The position numbers and the translations under genes are program-made. From Streptomyces sp. AC1-42W (GTDB lineage Bacteria; Actinomycetota; Actinomycetes; Streptomycetales; Streptomycetaceae): 64,000 nucleotides of DNA. Of this stretch, positions 53,901 through 61,996 are shown one piece after another; the stretch's first letter is position 1, and each line of letters starts with the position of its first letter. The DNA lies in NCBI RefSeq assembly GCF_003248355.1, contig NZ_QKWY01000001.1, positions 1,446,001 through 1,510,000 of the forward strand, given 5' to 3'. Below the pieces are notes generated by a model that saw only the letters and a program-made list of their open reading frames with translations, was not told where the DNA came from and did no database searches.

Positions 53901-54912
53901 GGCGCGGCAGTTCGACCGCGTCCTCGCCGTGGCCGTCGCCGATGACCAGCAGCCGGGAGTTCATCGCGAGCGCGTCCCGGCCGGCCAGGCCCCGGCGCAC
54001 CTCGGCGGCGTAGGACGCGCGGCGGCGCAGCTCCGGGCCGAGCAGCCGGGCGAGCTGCGGGGCGGAGGGGGCGATGCGGCGGGCGGCGACCGGGCCGTCG
54101 GACTGCTCGGGGTCGAGCAGATGCGGCAGCCACTTGGTCCATTCCCAGTCGGCCGCCCGCTCGCCGGGGGCGGCGATCGCGATCCCCACGTCGTCCGGCG
54201 CGTGCAGGGCGGCGGCCTGGACGAGCAGGGCGCGTACGACCCGCAGGCAGTCCTCGCGGGGCCCGACCACGCTGACGTTGCCGGCCCGGTCCAGCGGGAC
54301 GGTCAGGGGTAGTTCGGTGCCGTTGCGGAACCGGTTCACCAGGGCCGACGCCTCGTTGAGCATGAACAGGTCGGGCGGGGTGAGGACGGAGGAGCCCTGC
54401 TCGCCGATCCGCAGGTCGCGCAGCGGCATCTCGCCGGTGCCGGCCCGTATCCGCAGGAAGTCGTCGTCGGCCCTGCGCCGTTCCCAGAGCCGGGCCGGGT
54501 CGCGCACGACGTCGTACAGGGCGTACGGGGACGGGTTCAGCACGTCCGCCCGCTCGCGCCGGACCCGCTCCTCGGCGGACAGCTCCTCGCGCAGGTCCTC
54601 CACGTAGGCGAGGTACGCCTCGCGCTGGGTGCGGCGGGTGCGCTGGGCCTTGCCGCGCTGGGAGAGCAGCAGGACGGCCGAGCCGATGACGGTGACGACG
54701 AGGATGATCGCGCCGAGCCCGGCGAACTGGCTGTTGCGGACCACCGTCATCATCACCACGGACGACATCACCCCGGCGACCGGGAGCAGCGACATCGCGA
54801 TGTTCCCGGACTTGCCCTCGGGCAGGTTGGGCGGCGCCTCGACGGTGCGCGGCTCGGAGTCGGCCGGCGGGCGCGTGGTGCGGGCGGGGCGGTGGATCAG
54901 GCGGGTGCTCAT
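50902..54912 (-). CDS. eccC: EccC, type VII secretion FtsK/SpoIIIE ATPase
   Basis: 1336 residues from ATG 54912. Two N-terminal membrane segments (about 35-80) are followed by a DUF domain and three FtsK/SpoIIIE ATPase modules with Walker A motifs GATGSGKS (about 489), GGPQSGKT (about 850) and GDSECGKT (about 1136). Walker B VVIDEFGEL lies in module 1. The three modules in one chain match EccC of fused type (EccCa+EccCb). It drives export of Esx proteins and the toxin through the cytoplasmic membrane. The third module has Cys before GKT, a non-standard P-loop. Confidence 0.95.
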   Translation of the reverse strand: MSTRLIHRPARTTRPPADSEPRTVEAPPNLPEGKSGNIAMSLLPVAGVMSSVVMMTVVRNSQFAGLGAIILVVTVIGSAVLLLSQRGKAQRTRRTQREAYLAYVEDLREELSAEERVRRERADVLNPSPYALYDVVRDPARLWERRRADDDFLRIRAGTGEMPLRDLRIGEQGSSVLTPPDLFMLNEASALVNRFRNGTELPLTVPLDRAGNVSVVGPREDCLRVVRALLVQAAALHAPDDVGIAIAAPGERAADWEWTKWLPHLLDPEQSDGPVAARRIAPSAPQLARLLGPELRRRASYAAEVRRGLAGRDALAMNSRLLVIGDGHGEDAVELPRPDDAVGLREMGVTVIHLLERRVQEPDHVGVRLTVDGTDVVVEDLRGTESVESHGTVDEVGVPFAEGLARMLAPLRLSAESLVDAPLAGPVEFAAMLGIQDVAALDLDRLWAPRGERAFLRVPIGISDAHEPVLLDLKESSELGMGPHGLCVGATGSGKSELLRTLVLGLAATHPPQDLALVLVDYKGGATFAPFADLPHVAGVITNLENQAGLVERVHSSLAGEVKRRQQALKDAGNVADIGDYAALRAQRRPDLEPLPHLFVVIDEFGELLTAKPDFIDLFLSIGRIGRSIGVHLLLSSQRIESGKLKGLETYLSYRLGLRTFSADESRMVLDTADAFQLPPLPGFGFLKVDTSHYTRFKAGYVSGAYRGPVRTADAEETGPLVLPYEAYNTLAGPDSAAREREPSARRRETGPTELGVMVDQLTGAAPGVRSIWLPPLPPALTLDAVAGPLDAGPRGMRLTGVRPDAGRPGTRQRGPLLVPLGLLDDPAKQWQGQWLLDLTVAGGHAAVIGGPQSGKTTLLRTLVLSLALTHTPQEVGVYGLDLVGGGLQALVGLPHVGGVAGRADRERAARTVEEVRAMLALREDLFREHGIDSVEQLRTLHAAGRLPELASAEIVLVVDGFGALRDDFDELDDAVADILKRGGGYGIHVVAGMLRWNDVRIAIQSNFGTRVELRLNDAGESSIDRKLAETLSPDEPGRVLTDGKLFAQVALPRTDGVAETAELGAVLERAARTVRATWHGEVAQPVRVLPHLLEPRLLPSPAAEPERVPLGLDQSALAPVLLDLFGHDQHLLVLGDSECGKTNLLRTVAEGLAHRYGEDDLVFAVMDPRRSLRGVVPEELNGGYAYNSKLCMGLSAAIASELEKRLPDENAPLEDLEPGSWGAGPRIVVLVDDYDVLTTAGQSPLAAFLPYIPSAMDIGLHFVLSRRVAGAARGMYEPLVQSLRESGASALVMSGDRSEGQLFPGVYASQQAAGRGVFIRRGRPNRLMQTVYAPR

Positions 54913-55009
54913 CGGCTCCGTCCGGGGGTCGCGGCCGGGTGGGCGTGGGCGTACGGGCATGGCGTCGCGCGGCGGACGGGAGGCGGGGGACAGGCCCTCG
55001 GTTCCGGGT

Positions 55010-56143
55010 TCACCGGCGCTTCCGGGACAGTTCGAAGACCTCGGCGGCGAGGTGGGTGGCGGCCAGCCGGGCGGGCCGGGACAGGAGGTCGGTGCGCAGC
55101 CGGCCGCCGGCCGCGAGGTGCCGGTCGTGGGGCAGGACGTGGACGCGCGCGCCGGTCGTCGCGAGGCGTTCGGCGGCCGCTTCGACGTCGATGCCGGGGC
55201 GCGGGCTCATGACGGAGAGCGCGACGACGGTCCCCTCGATGACGTGCGGGGGGAGGGACCGCAGCCATTCGAGCACGGCGTAGGTGCCGGCCACCCCGTC
55301 CAGGGTGGCGGGCGCCGCCAGTACGCGGGCCTGCGCGGCGGACAGCGCGGCGCGGGCGACCTCGGCGGGCAGCGTCTCGCAGTCCACCACGGTCACGCCG
55401 AAGTAGCGGCGCAGGGCGACCATGACCCGTTCGTACGTGACGGTGTCGACCATCGCCCCGATCCGGCCCTGGCTGCCGGGCAGCAGCCAGGCGTTGTCCG
55501 GGAGCTGGACGAGGTAGCCGGTGATGTCGAGGAGCGACATCTGCGGTGCCACGATGTCCGCCAGGTCGGCGGTGGTCCACCGCAGCGAGGCGGCGCCCAG
55601 CCGCAGCGGCAGCGAGCCGAGGGCCGGGTCGGCCTCCACGAGCAGGACCGGGTCCTGGCGGTAGTGCGCGTACGTGGTGCCCAGCAGGGCGGTCACCGTG
55701 GTCTTGCCGGCGCCGCCCCGGATGGACGTGACCGCGATCTGCCGCCCCGTCGTGACGGGTCGCTGGAGCACTTCGGCGGTACGGGTGAGGACGGCGACCT
55801 CGCGGGACGCGGACCCGGAGACGATCCGGCGCAGGGCGCGCGCTCCCCGTACGACGGCGGGCTCACCGCGCGTGGGGCGCCGCGCGACGGCGGCCATGGC
55901 GGTGTCGAGGGCGGGCAGCGAGTCGGGGGCGGCGGGCCGCGCCGGCCGCGCGGACGCGGCGGGGGCCGGGGCGTGGGGCTGCTCCGGCACGGCGGGCCGG
56001 GGCCGCTCGGTGGCGGCCGGGGCGGCGGGGGCCGGACGCGGCGACGGCGCGGGGGCCGCCGGGCCCGGGGTGTCCGCAGGGTCCGCCGGGCCCCGCAGGT
56101 CGCGCAGGATGTCGTGCTGCCAGTTGTGGTCCGCGTTCGGCAT
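55010..56143 (-). CDS. EspI/ParA-like ATPase of the T7SS locus
   Basis: 377 residues. N-terminal about 75 residues are Pro/Ala-rich; the ATPase domain follows with a MinD/ParA-type P-loop SIRGGAGKTTVTALLG and the VLLVEADPALGS (A' motif) segment. Proteins with a Pro-rich tail and this domain (EspI in mycobacterial ESX-1) regulate secretion. Gene lies between eccD and eccC. Confidence 0.85.
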   Translation of the reverse strand: MPNADHNWQHDILRDLRGPADPADTPGPAAPAPSPRPAPAAPAATERPRPAVPEQPHAPAPAASARPARPAAPDSLPALDTAMAAVARRPTRGEPAVVRGARALRRIVSGSASREVAVLTRTAEVLQRPVTTGRQIAVTSIRGGAGKTTVTALLGTTYAHYRQDPVLLVEADPALGSLPLRLGAASLRWTTADLADIVAPQMSLLDITGYLVQLPDNAWLLPGSQGRIGAMVDTVTYERVMVALRRYFGVTVVDCETLPAEVARAALSAAQARVLAAPATLDGVAGTYAVLEWLRSLPPHVIEGTVVALSVMSPRPGIDVEAAAERLATTGARVHVLPHDRHLAAGGRLRTDLLSRPARLAATHLAAEVFELSRKRR

Positions 56144-56189
56144 GTCGTCGCTTTCTCCCGGAGCGCCCGCGTCGTCGTGTCGGGGGTGG

Positions 56190-57530
56190 TCAGAACTTGT
56201 TCAGCAGTTGTCCGTAGACGCCGAACACCCCGACGGCGAGCGGGAAGAGCCCCACCACGCCGATGGATTCGATGAGGTCCGCCGTCCGCCGCAGCCGGAC
56301 CCGTACGTGCTCCGGGGGCTCCGCCACCAGCGCGAGCAGCGGCAGGAGCGCCGCCGCGCACAGGGCCGCGATCGGCCCCGCGCCCCCGGAGTGGTCCAGC
56401 CACAGCACCACCAGCCGCACCGCGACGAACGCGGCGGCGGCGAACAGCGCCACCACCTCCGCGACCAGCGGGAACGCCCGCGCCCTGGACAGCAGCACCA
56501 CCGCGACCAGGCAGGCCAGCAGCACCGTCCACACCGTCGGCCGGTCCGCCGAGGTGAGCAGGACGCCCCCGGCGGCGGCCGACACCGCCGTGACCAGGGT
56601 CGCCAGGGCGAGGCCCCGGTGCGTGGCGGCCAGCGCGTTGCGCACGTCGTGGCGGCTGACGGAGGCGCCGCCCGAGCGCCGGTCGTCCAGCGCGGTGAGG
56701 CCCGACGCCATCAGGGCGAGCCGGGGCAGCAGACCGAGCAGCACGACGGAGAACACGGCCATCACGGCGCCGAGCCGGGCCGGGCCCGAAGCGGCGGCGG
56801 CGACGGCCTCCCAGACCCCGGTCAGCACGGCCGTGGCCAGCGCGCCGATCAGGCCGCCCCGGCCCAGCGGAGTCAGCAGCCCCAGTAGGGCGAGCGAGAG
56901 GGCGAGGGCCCCGGCGACGGCGGCGAGCCGCAGCGCGCCCGGCCAGTCGTGGGCGTCGGCCGCGGTCCAGGCGCCGAGCACTCCGAGCCCGGCGCCGAGC
57001 AGGAGCAGCGCGGTCGCCGGCGCGTGGTGGCCGCGCCCGATCCGGGCGACCAGCGCCCCGGCCGCCAGCAGCAGGACCGTGACGCCCGCCAGCGCGCCGG
57101 CCAGGGCGCCCAGCGGGAACTCCCGGCGGGCGAGCAGTGCGGCGGCCACCGCGAAGACCACGGCCGCCACCCCGGCGGTGACCCGGCGGGCGGCCGGGCG
57201 CCAGCGCCACGCCTGGAGGTCCAGGCTGTCGGCCACCTGGTCGGTGACGTCGTGGACCACCGGCGCGGGCGGGGCGGCGTGGATGCGGACGAGCCGCAGG
57301 ACGGCGCCGTCGCCGACGCCGGCGGAGGCCAGGGTGGAGTCGTGCGGCAGGGCCGAGCCGTCGGCGGTGAGCAGCTGCCTGGTCAGGGGACGCGAGGCGG
57401 CCCGGTCGTCGAGCAACCGGAGGATGTCCGGAAGGAGCTGCCCCACCGGGGTGTCGGAGGGCAGGACGAGATCGGCGCGGCGCCGCTCGCCGACCAGGGT
57501 CACCCGGCTCATCTCGGCACGGGACGTCAT
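56190..57530 (-). CDS. eccD: EccD, T7SS integral membrane channel component
   Basis: 446 residues from ATG 57530; GTG 57542 and ATG 57512 are alternatives and the Shine-Dalgarno is weak. N-terminal ubiquitin-like YukD domain (MSRVTLVGERRRADLVLPSDTPVGQLLPDIL ... DGAVLRLV, about 5-85), a cytoplasmic linker, then about eleven membrane segments. Length and layout are those of EccD. Confidence 0.88.
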   Translation of the reverse strand: MTSRAEMSRVTLVGERRRADLVLPSDTPVGQLLPDILRLLDDRAASRPLTRQLLTADGSALPHDSTLASAGVGDGAVLRLVRIHAAPPAPVVHDVTDQVADSLDLQAWRWRPAARRVTAGVAAVVFAVAAALLARREFPLGALAGALAGVTVLLLAAGALVARIGRGHHAPATALLLLGAGLGVLGAWTAADAHDWPGALRLAAVAGALALSLALLGLLTPLGRGGLIGALATAVLTGVWEAVAAAASGPARLGAVMAVFSVVLLGLLPRLALMASGLTALDDRRSGGASVSRHDVRNALAATHRGLALATLVTAVSAAAGGVLLTSADRPTVWTVLLACLVAVVLLSRARAFPLVAEVVALFAAAAFVAVRLVVLWLDHSGGAGPIAALCAAALLPLLALVAEPPEHVRVRLRRTADLIESIGVVGLFPLAVGVFGVYGQLLNKF

Positions 57531-57649
57531 TGCCGTACTCACTGGCGAAACCCCATCGTCGTGACTTCTCGGAACTCCATGACCGGTCCAGGACCGGATT
57601 CCAGACCCGGATTCCAGGCTCGGATCGCAGGACCGGTGGGACGGCGGCG

Positions 57650-57916
57650 TCAGCGGGCCGGAAGGCCGTACTGCTGGGACTGCCGCTGCCGCTGTTCCTG
57701 CTCGGCCCTCTGCTTGTCCAGGGTGTGCTGGAGGAAGGACCAGCCGACGCAGCCGGCGCACAGCACGGCGGTGATCGCGATCCCCGCGAAGACCTTGCCC
57801 AGGCGCTCGTCCGCCGTGCGCCGCGCGCGTCCGGTACCGAACAGCAGCGCGTCCCGCATCCGGCGGCGGCGTACGCCCACCGACTCCAGCAGCTGGCTGT
57901 CGTAATCCCGCGCCAT
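57650..57916 (-). CDS. Small single-pass membrane protein, first gene of the T7SS locus
   Basis: 88 residues from ATG 57916 with GGGGGG upstream. Basic N-terminus (RRRRMRDALLFGTGRARRTADERLG), one membrane segment (VFAGIAITAVLCAGCVGWSFLQ), then a Gln/Arg-rich tail. Likely type II orientation unclear. Similar small proteins accompany streptomycete T7SS genes; function unknown. Confidence 0.75.
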   Translation of the reverse strand: MARDYDSQLLESVGVRRRRMRDALLFGTGRARRTADERLGKVFAGIAITAVLCAGCVGWSFLQHTLDKQRAEQEQRQRQSQQYGLPAR

Positions 57917-58137
57917 GCATCCCCCCTTTGCCACTGCAACATATGTCACATGAAGCGATGATCGGCACACCGGGTGGCCGGATCGGGGCGGGTACGGCGC
58001 GGGAGCGCCCGGGACCGGCGGGGCGGCGCGATTCATCCGTTCCGGTGGGTCAGTGGACGAAACGTACACTTCAGTCCGGCCCCGAGGCCGCCTAGCGTCG
58101 CTCCGGCACATCGCATCCGAGGAAGGGCACACCGCTC

Positions 58138-59106
58138 ATGACCAGCAACGAGACGCCGCGCGGACCCGTCGACTCCTCACGCGTACCCCGCTACGCCGGG
58201 CCCGCGACGTTCGCCCGGCTGCCCCGCCTGGACGAGGTCGGCACGGCGGACGTCGCCGTCGTCGGGGTGCCGTTCGACTCGGGCGTCTCCTACCGGCCCG
58301 GCGCCCGCTTCGGCGGGAACGCCATCCGCGAGGCGTCACGGCTGCTGCGCCCCTACAACCCGGCGCAGGACGCCTCCCCGTTCGCCCTCGCGCAGGTCGC
58401 CGACGCCGGGGACATCGCGGCCAACCCGTTCCACATCGAGGAGGCCGTGGAGACCGTCGAGGCCGCCGCCGACGCGCTGCTGGACACCGGCGCCCGGCTG
58501 ATGACGCTCGGCGGCGACCACACCATCGCGCTGCCGCTGCTGCGCTCCGTCGCCAAGAAGCACGGACCGGTCGCGCTGCTCCACTTCGACGCCCACCTCG
58601 ACACCTGGGACACCTACTTCGGCGCCGCCTACACCCACGGCACCCCGTTCCGCCGGGCCGTCGAGGAGGGCATCCTCGACACCTCGGCGCTCTCCCACGT
58701 CGGCACCCGGGGCCCGCTCTACGGCAAGCAGGACCTCACCGACGACGCCAAGATGGGCTTCGGGATCGTCACCTCCGCCGACGTGATGCGGCGCGGCGTG
58801 GACGAGATCACCGACCAGCTGCGCCGGCGCATCGGCGACCGGCCGCTGTACATCTCCATCGACATCGACGTGCTCGACCCGGCGCACGCCCCCGGCACCG
58901 GCACCCCCGAGGCCGGCGGCCTCACCTCCCGCGAACTCCTTGAGATCGTGCGCGGCCTGTCCTCCTGCCGGCTGGTCTCCGCCGACCTGGTCGAGGTCGC
59001 CCCCGCGTACGATCACGCGGAGATCACCTCCGTCGCCGCCTCGCACACCGCGTACGAGCTGACGACGATCATGACCCGCCAGATCGCGGAGGCCCGGCAG
59101 AGTTGA
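58138..59106 (+). CDS. speB: Agmatinase-family ureohydrolase
   Basis: 322 residues from ATG 58138 with GGAAGGG upstream. Binuclear Mn ligands: [22 protein letters not shown], and [23 protein letters not shown]. The family hydrolyses guanidino compounds (agmatine, guanidinobutyrate, proclavaminate) to an amine and urea; exact substrate not resolvable. It is translationally coupled to the TPP enzyme (TTGA overlap), a pairing also remembered from S. coelicolor SCO2770-2769. Confidence 0.9.
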   Translation: MTSNETPRGPVDSSRVPRYAGPATFARLPRLDEVGTADVAVVGVPFDSGVSYRPGARFGGNAIREASRLLRPYNPAQDASPFALAQVADAGDIAANPFHIEEAVETVEAAADALLDTGARLMTLGGDHTIALPLLRSVAKKHGPVALLHFDAHLDTWDTYFGAAYTHGTPFRRAVEEGILDTSALSHVGTRGPLYGKQDLTDDAKMGFGIVTSADVMRRGVDEITDQLRRRIGDRPLYISIDIDVLDPAHAPGTGTPEAGGLTSRELLEIVRGLSSCRLVSADLVEVAPAYDHAEITSVAASHTAYELTTIMTRQIAEARQS

Positions 59107-60788
59107 GTCACGACCACCACGACGAGCGGCCCGAGCTCACCCCGGCGCAGATCGAGGCCGCGCTGAATCCTCCACCCGGGCGCACCGGCGGCGACCTCGT
59201 CGTCGAGACGCTGCGCGGCCTCGGCGCGACCACCGTCTTCGGGCTGCCCGGACAGCACGCGCTCGCGCTGTTCGACGCGCTGCGCCGCTCGCCGCTGGAG
59301 TACGTGGGCCTGCGCGTCGAGAACAACGCGGGCTTCGCCGCCGACGGCTACGGCCGGATCACCGGCGAGGCCGCCCCGCTGTTCCTGTCCACCGGGCCCG
59401 GCGCGCTGACCTCGCTCGCCGCGCTCCAGGAGGCCGCGGCCGCCTCCGCGCCCGTCCTCGCCGTCTCCGCCCAGGTCCCCGTCCGGGGCCTCGGCGGCGG
59501 CCGGCACGGCATGCTGCACGAACTGCGCGACCAGCAGGCGTCGTTCCGGGACGTGGTGAAGTCCGTCCACACCGTGCGGACCGCCTCGCAGATCCCCTCC
59601 GCGATCGCCGCCGCCTGGGAGTCCGCGCTGACGGCCCCGCACGGCCCCGTCTGGGTCGAGATCCCGCAGGACGTCCTGGAGGCGGCGACCTCGCTGCCCG
59701 TCGTGCTCGCCCCGGACGCCACCCCGCGCGCACTCCACGCCCGCCCGGAACTGATCGCCGTCGCCGCCGACCTGCTGTCCGGCGCCGAGCGCCCGGCGGT
59801 CCTCGCCGGCGGCGGGGTCGTACGCGCCGACGCCGCCGGCAAGCTGCGCGCGCTGGCCGAGAGGCTCGACGCCCCGGTCGTCACCACGTACGGCGGCAAG
59901 GGCGCCTTCCCGCACGAGCACCCGCTCTCGCTCCGGTCGTGGGTGGAGGACCGGCACGTCACGGACTTCCTGGAGGACGCCGACGTCCTGCTCGTCGTCG
60001 GCTCCGGACTGGGCGAACTCTCCTCGAACTACTACACCTTCGCCCCGCGCGGCCGGGTGATCCAGATCGAGGCGGACGCCGGCAAGCTGGAGGCCAACCT
60101 CCCGGCGCTCGGCATCCACGCGGACGCCCGCGACGCGCTCGCCGACCTCCTCGACGCGGTCGCCCCGCGCACCGACCCGGCCGCCGCCACCCGCGTCACC
60201 GCCGTCCTCGACCGCGTACGGGACCGGATCGCCGGCCAGGGGCGCGACCTGGAACAGCGGCTCCTGGCCGCGATCCGGACCGCCCTGCCCGACGCCTCGC
60301 CCAGCTTCTGGGACATGACGATCCTCGGCTACTGGGCCTGGGCCGCGTTCGACGCCCGCCGCCCGAACACCATGCACTCCGCCCAGGGCGCGGGCGGCCT
60401 CGGCTACGCCTACCCGGCGGCGCTCGGCGCGGCGGTGGCCGACCCGACGCGGCCGGTCCTCGCGGTCTCCGGCGACGGCGGCGCGATGTACTCGCTGGCG
60501 GAACTGGCCACCGCCCGGCAGTACAACCTCCCGGTCACCTGGCTGATCGTGGACGACGGCGGCTACGGCATCCTGCGCGAGTACCTGACCGGTGCCTTCG
60601 GCGAGACCACCGGCACGGAGCTGGCCCGGCCCGACTTCGTGGCCCTCGCCGAGTCGTTCGGCGTGCCCGCCGTGCGGACGAGCCCCGAGACGCTCGCCGC
60701 GGACCTGGCGGAGGCGTTCGGACGGCCCGGCCCCTCGGTCGTCGTCCTCCCGGCCCTGCTGAAGATGTTCGAGCCGACCCACCTGTAG
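59103..60788 (+). CDS. Thiamine-diphosphate-dependent enzyme (acetolactate-synthase/decarboxylase family)
   Basis: 561 residues from TTG 59103 in a 4-bp overlap with the agmatinase stop. Three TPP-enzyme domains: PYR ([38 protein letters not shown] with the catalytic Glu replaced region RVENNAG), central FAD/regulatory-type domain, and PP domain with [21 protein letters not shown]. Family includes acetolactate synthase and 2-keto acid decarboxylases. Coupling to a ureohydrolase suggests a shared guanidino/2-keto acid pathway, not branched-chain synthesis; that is inference. Confidence 0.85.
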   Translation: MSHDHHDERPELTPAQIEAALNPPPGRTGGDLVVETLRGLGATTVFGLPGQHALALFDALRRSPLEYVGLRVENNAGFAADGYGRITGEAAPLFLSTGPGALTSLAALQEAAAASAPVLAVSAQVPVRGLGGGRHGMLHELRDQQASFRDVVKSVHTVRTASQIPSAIAAAWESALTAPHGPVWVEIPQDVLEAATSLPVVLAPDATPRALHARPELIAVAADLLSGAERPAVLAGGGVVRADAAGKLRALAERLDAPVVTTYGGKGAFPHEHPLSLRSWVEDRHVTDFLEDADVLLVVGSGLGELSSNYYTFAPRGRVIQIEADAGKLEANLPALGIHADARDALADLLDAVAPRTDPAAATRVTAVLDRVRDRIAGQGRDLEQRLLAAIRTALPDASPSFWDMTILGYWAWAAFDARRPNTMHSAQGAGGLGYAYPAALGAAVADPTRPVLAVSGDGGAMYSLAELATARQYNLPVTWLIVDDGGYGILREYLTGAFGETTGTELARPDFVALAESFGVPAVRTSPETLAADLAEAFGRPGPSVVVLPALLKMFEPTHL

Positions 60789-60922
60789 AGGACCCACCTG
60801 TGACGGGCCCCGCCGGGATCCCGGTGGCGCGTACAACCTTCCGGGCGCCCGTGAGTCATCACTTGCGGGCGTGCCGGGGGGGCCGCCCGGACCACGCCCG
60901 GATCACTCAGGGGGAACGCACC

Positions 60923-61882
60923 ATGACCACGTCCCGTACCGCCGCCCGCGCCCGCGCCGCGCTCTGTGCCGCCGTCGCCGCCGGGGTCCTCGCACCCATA
61001 ACCTTCGCGGCGGCGCCCGCGTCCGCCGCGACCGCGAAGGTGAGCTGCACCTCCGGCCGGGCCGGCCTCGCCGCGAAGCTCTCCAAGGACATCACCGCCG
61101 CGCTCAAGGGCCGCAAGTCGACCGTGTCCGTCGCGCTCTACGACCGGCGCACCAAGACCACCTGCACCCTCCGCGCCACCGCCAAGTACGACTCCGCGAG
61201 CATAGTGAAGGCGACCGTGCTCGCCACGCTCCTGTGGGACAACGCCAAGCGCGGCCGCCACCTCACCCAGCGCGAGATCGACCTCAGCACCCGGATGATC
61301 ACCAAGTCCGACAACGACGCCACCACCGCCCTGTGGAAGCAGCTCGGCGTCGGCAAGGTCAAGGCCTTCCTCAAGGCGGCCGGAATGACCCACACCGTCC
61401 CCGGCTCCGGCGGCTACTGGGGCCTGACCCAGATCACCGCCCAGGACCAGCAGCGGCTGCTCTCCCTGCTCACCTCGAAGAACTCCGTGCTCACCGCCGG
61501 CTCCCGCACCTACGAGCTGGGCCTGATGAAGAAGGTCGTCGCCTCGCAGCGCTGGGGCACCCCGGCCGGCGCCCGACCCGGCACCACGGTCCAGGTCAAG
61601 AACGGCTGGCTCCAGCGCTCCACGCACGGCTGGCGGGTGCACAGCATCGGCGCCTTCACCGGCAACCGCCACGACTACGCGCTCACCGTCCTCACCCAGG
61701 ACAACAAGACGATGAGCGACGGCGTGAACACCATCCAGGCCGTGGCCCGCGTCGTCCACACGGACCTCAACCCGCGCATCATGCACGCCGCGACCTTCAC
61801 CGTCCCCGCCGCCCCGCAGGAAGCCCTCCCGCCGGTCCCGGAGGCCCCCGCCGGCCGCATGTTCACCGCCCGGCTCCGCTAG
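60923..61882 (+). CDS. Secreted class-A-beta-lactamase-like serine hydrolase
   Basis: 319 residues from ATG 60923 (CAGGGGGAAC upstream). Signal peptide with RTAARARAALCAAVAAGVLAPITFAAAPASA. Active-site motifs: S93-I-V-K96 (S-x-x-K), S129-D-N131, and VKNG in place of KTG. C-terminal 35 residues are Pro/Ala-rich. It is probably not a true beta-lactamase, since the KTG variant and context are those of widespread streptomycete extracellular serine hydrolases; substrate unknown. Confidence 0.87.
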   Translation: MTTSRTAARARAALCAAVAAGVLAPITFAAAPASAATAKVSCTSGRAGLAAKLSKDITAALKGRKSTVSVALYDRRTKTTCTLRATAKYDSASIVKATVLATLLWDNAKRGRHLTQREIDLSTRMITKSDNDATTALWKQLGVGKVKAFLKAAGMTHTVPGSGGYWGLTQITAQDQQRLLSLLTSKNSVLTAGSRTYELGLMKKVVASQRWGTPAGARPGTTVQVKNGWLQRSTHGWRVHSIGAFTGNRHDYALTVLTQDNKTMSDGVNTIQAVARVVHTDLNPRIMHAATFTVPAAPQEALPPVPEAPAGRMFTARLR

Positions 61883-61996
61883 CGACCCGCCGTACGGGAC
61901 CTACGACCAAGGTCTCGTCTTCATTGCGGCGGGATGAAATCCGCAGCCCACCGCGTTGGTGCCTTCCGTCGGATCAGGTCGGACGGGAGGCACCGG

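Noticed and set aside
50161..54312. A very long open frame on the plus strand across eccC
   Set aside because: It is an antisense shadow of the GC-rich eccC gene; the translation is Arg/Gly/Val-rich low-complexity without domains, and the minus-strand frame is a full EccC.
60923..61882. Functional beta-lactamase resistance gene
   Set aside because: S-x-x-K and SDN are present but the third motif is KNG and no regulator is near; it is better described as a beta-lactamase-like serine hydrolase.
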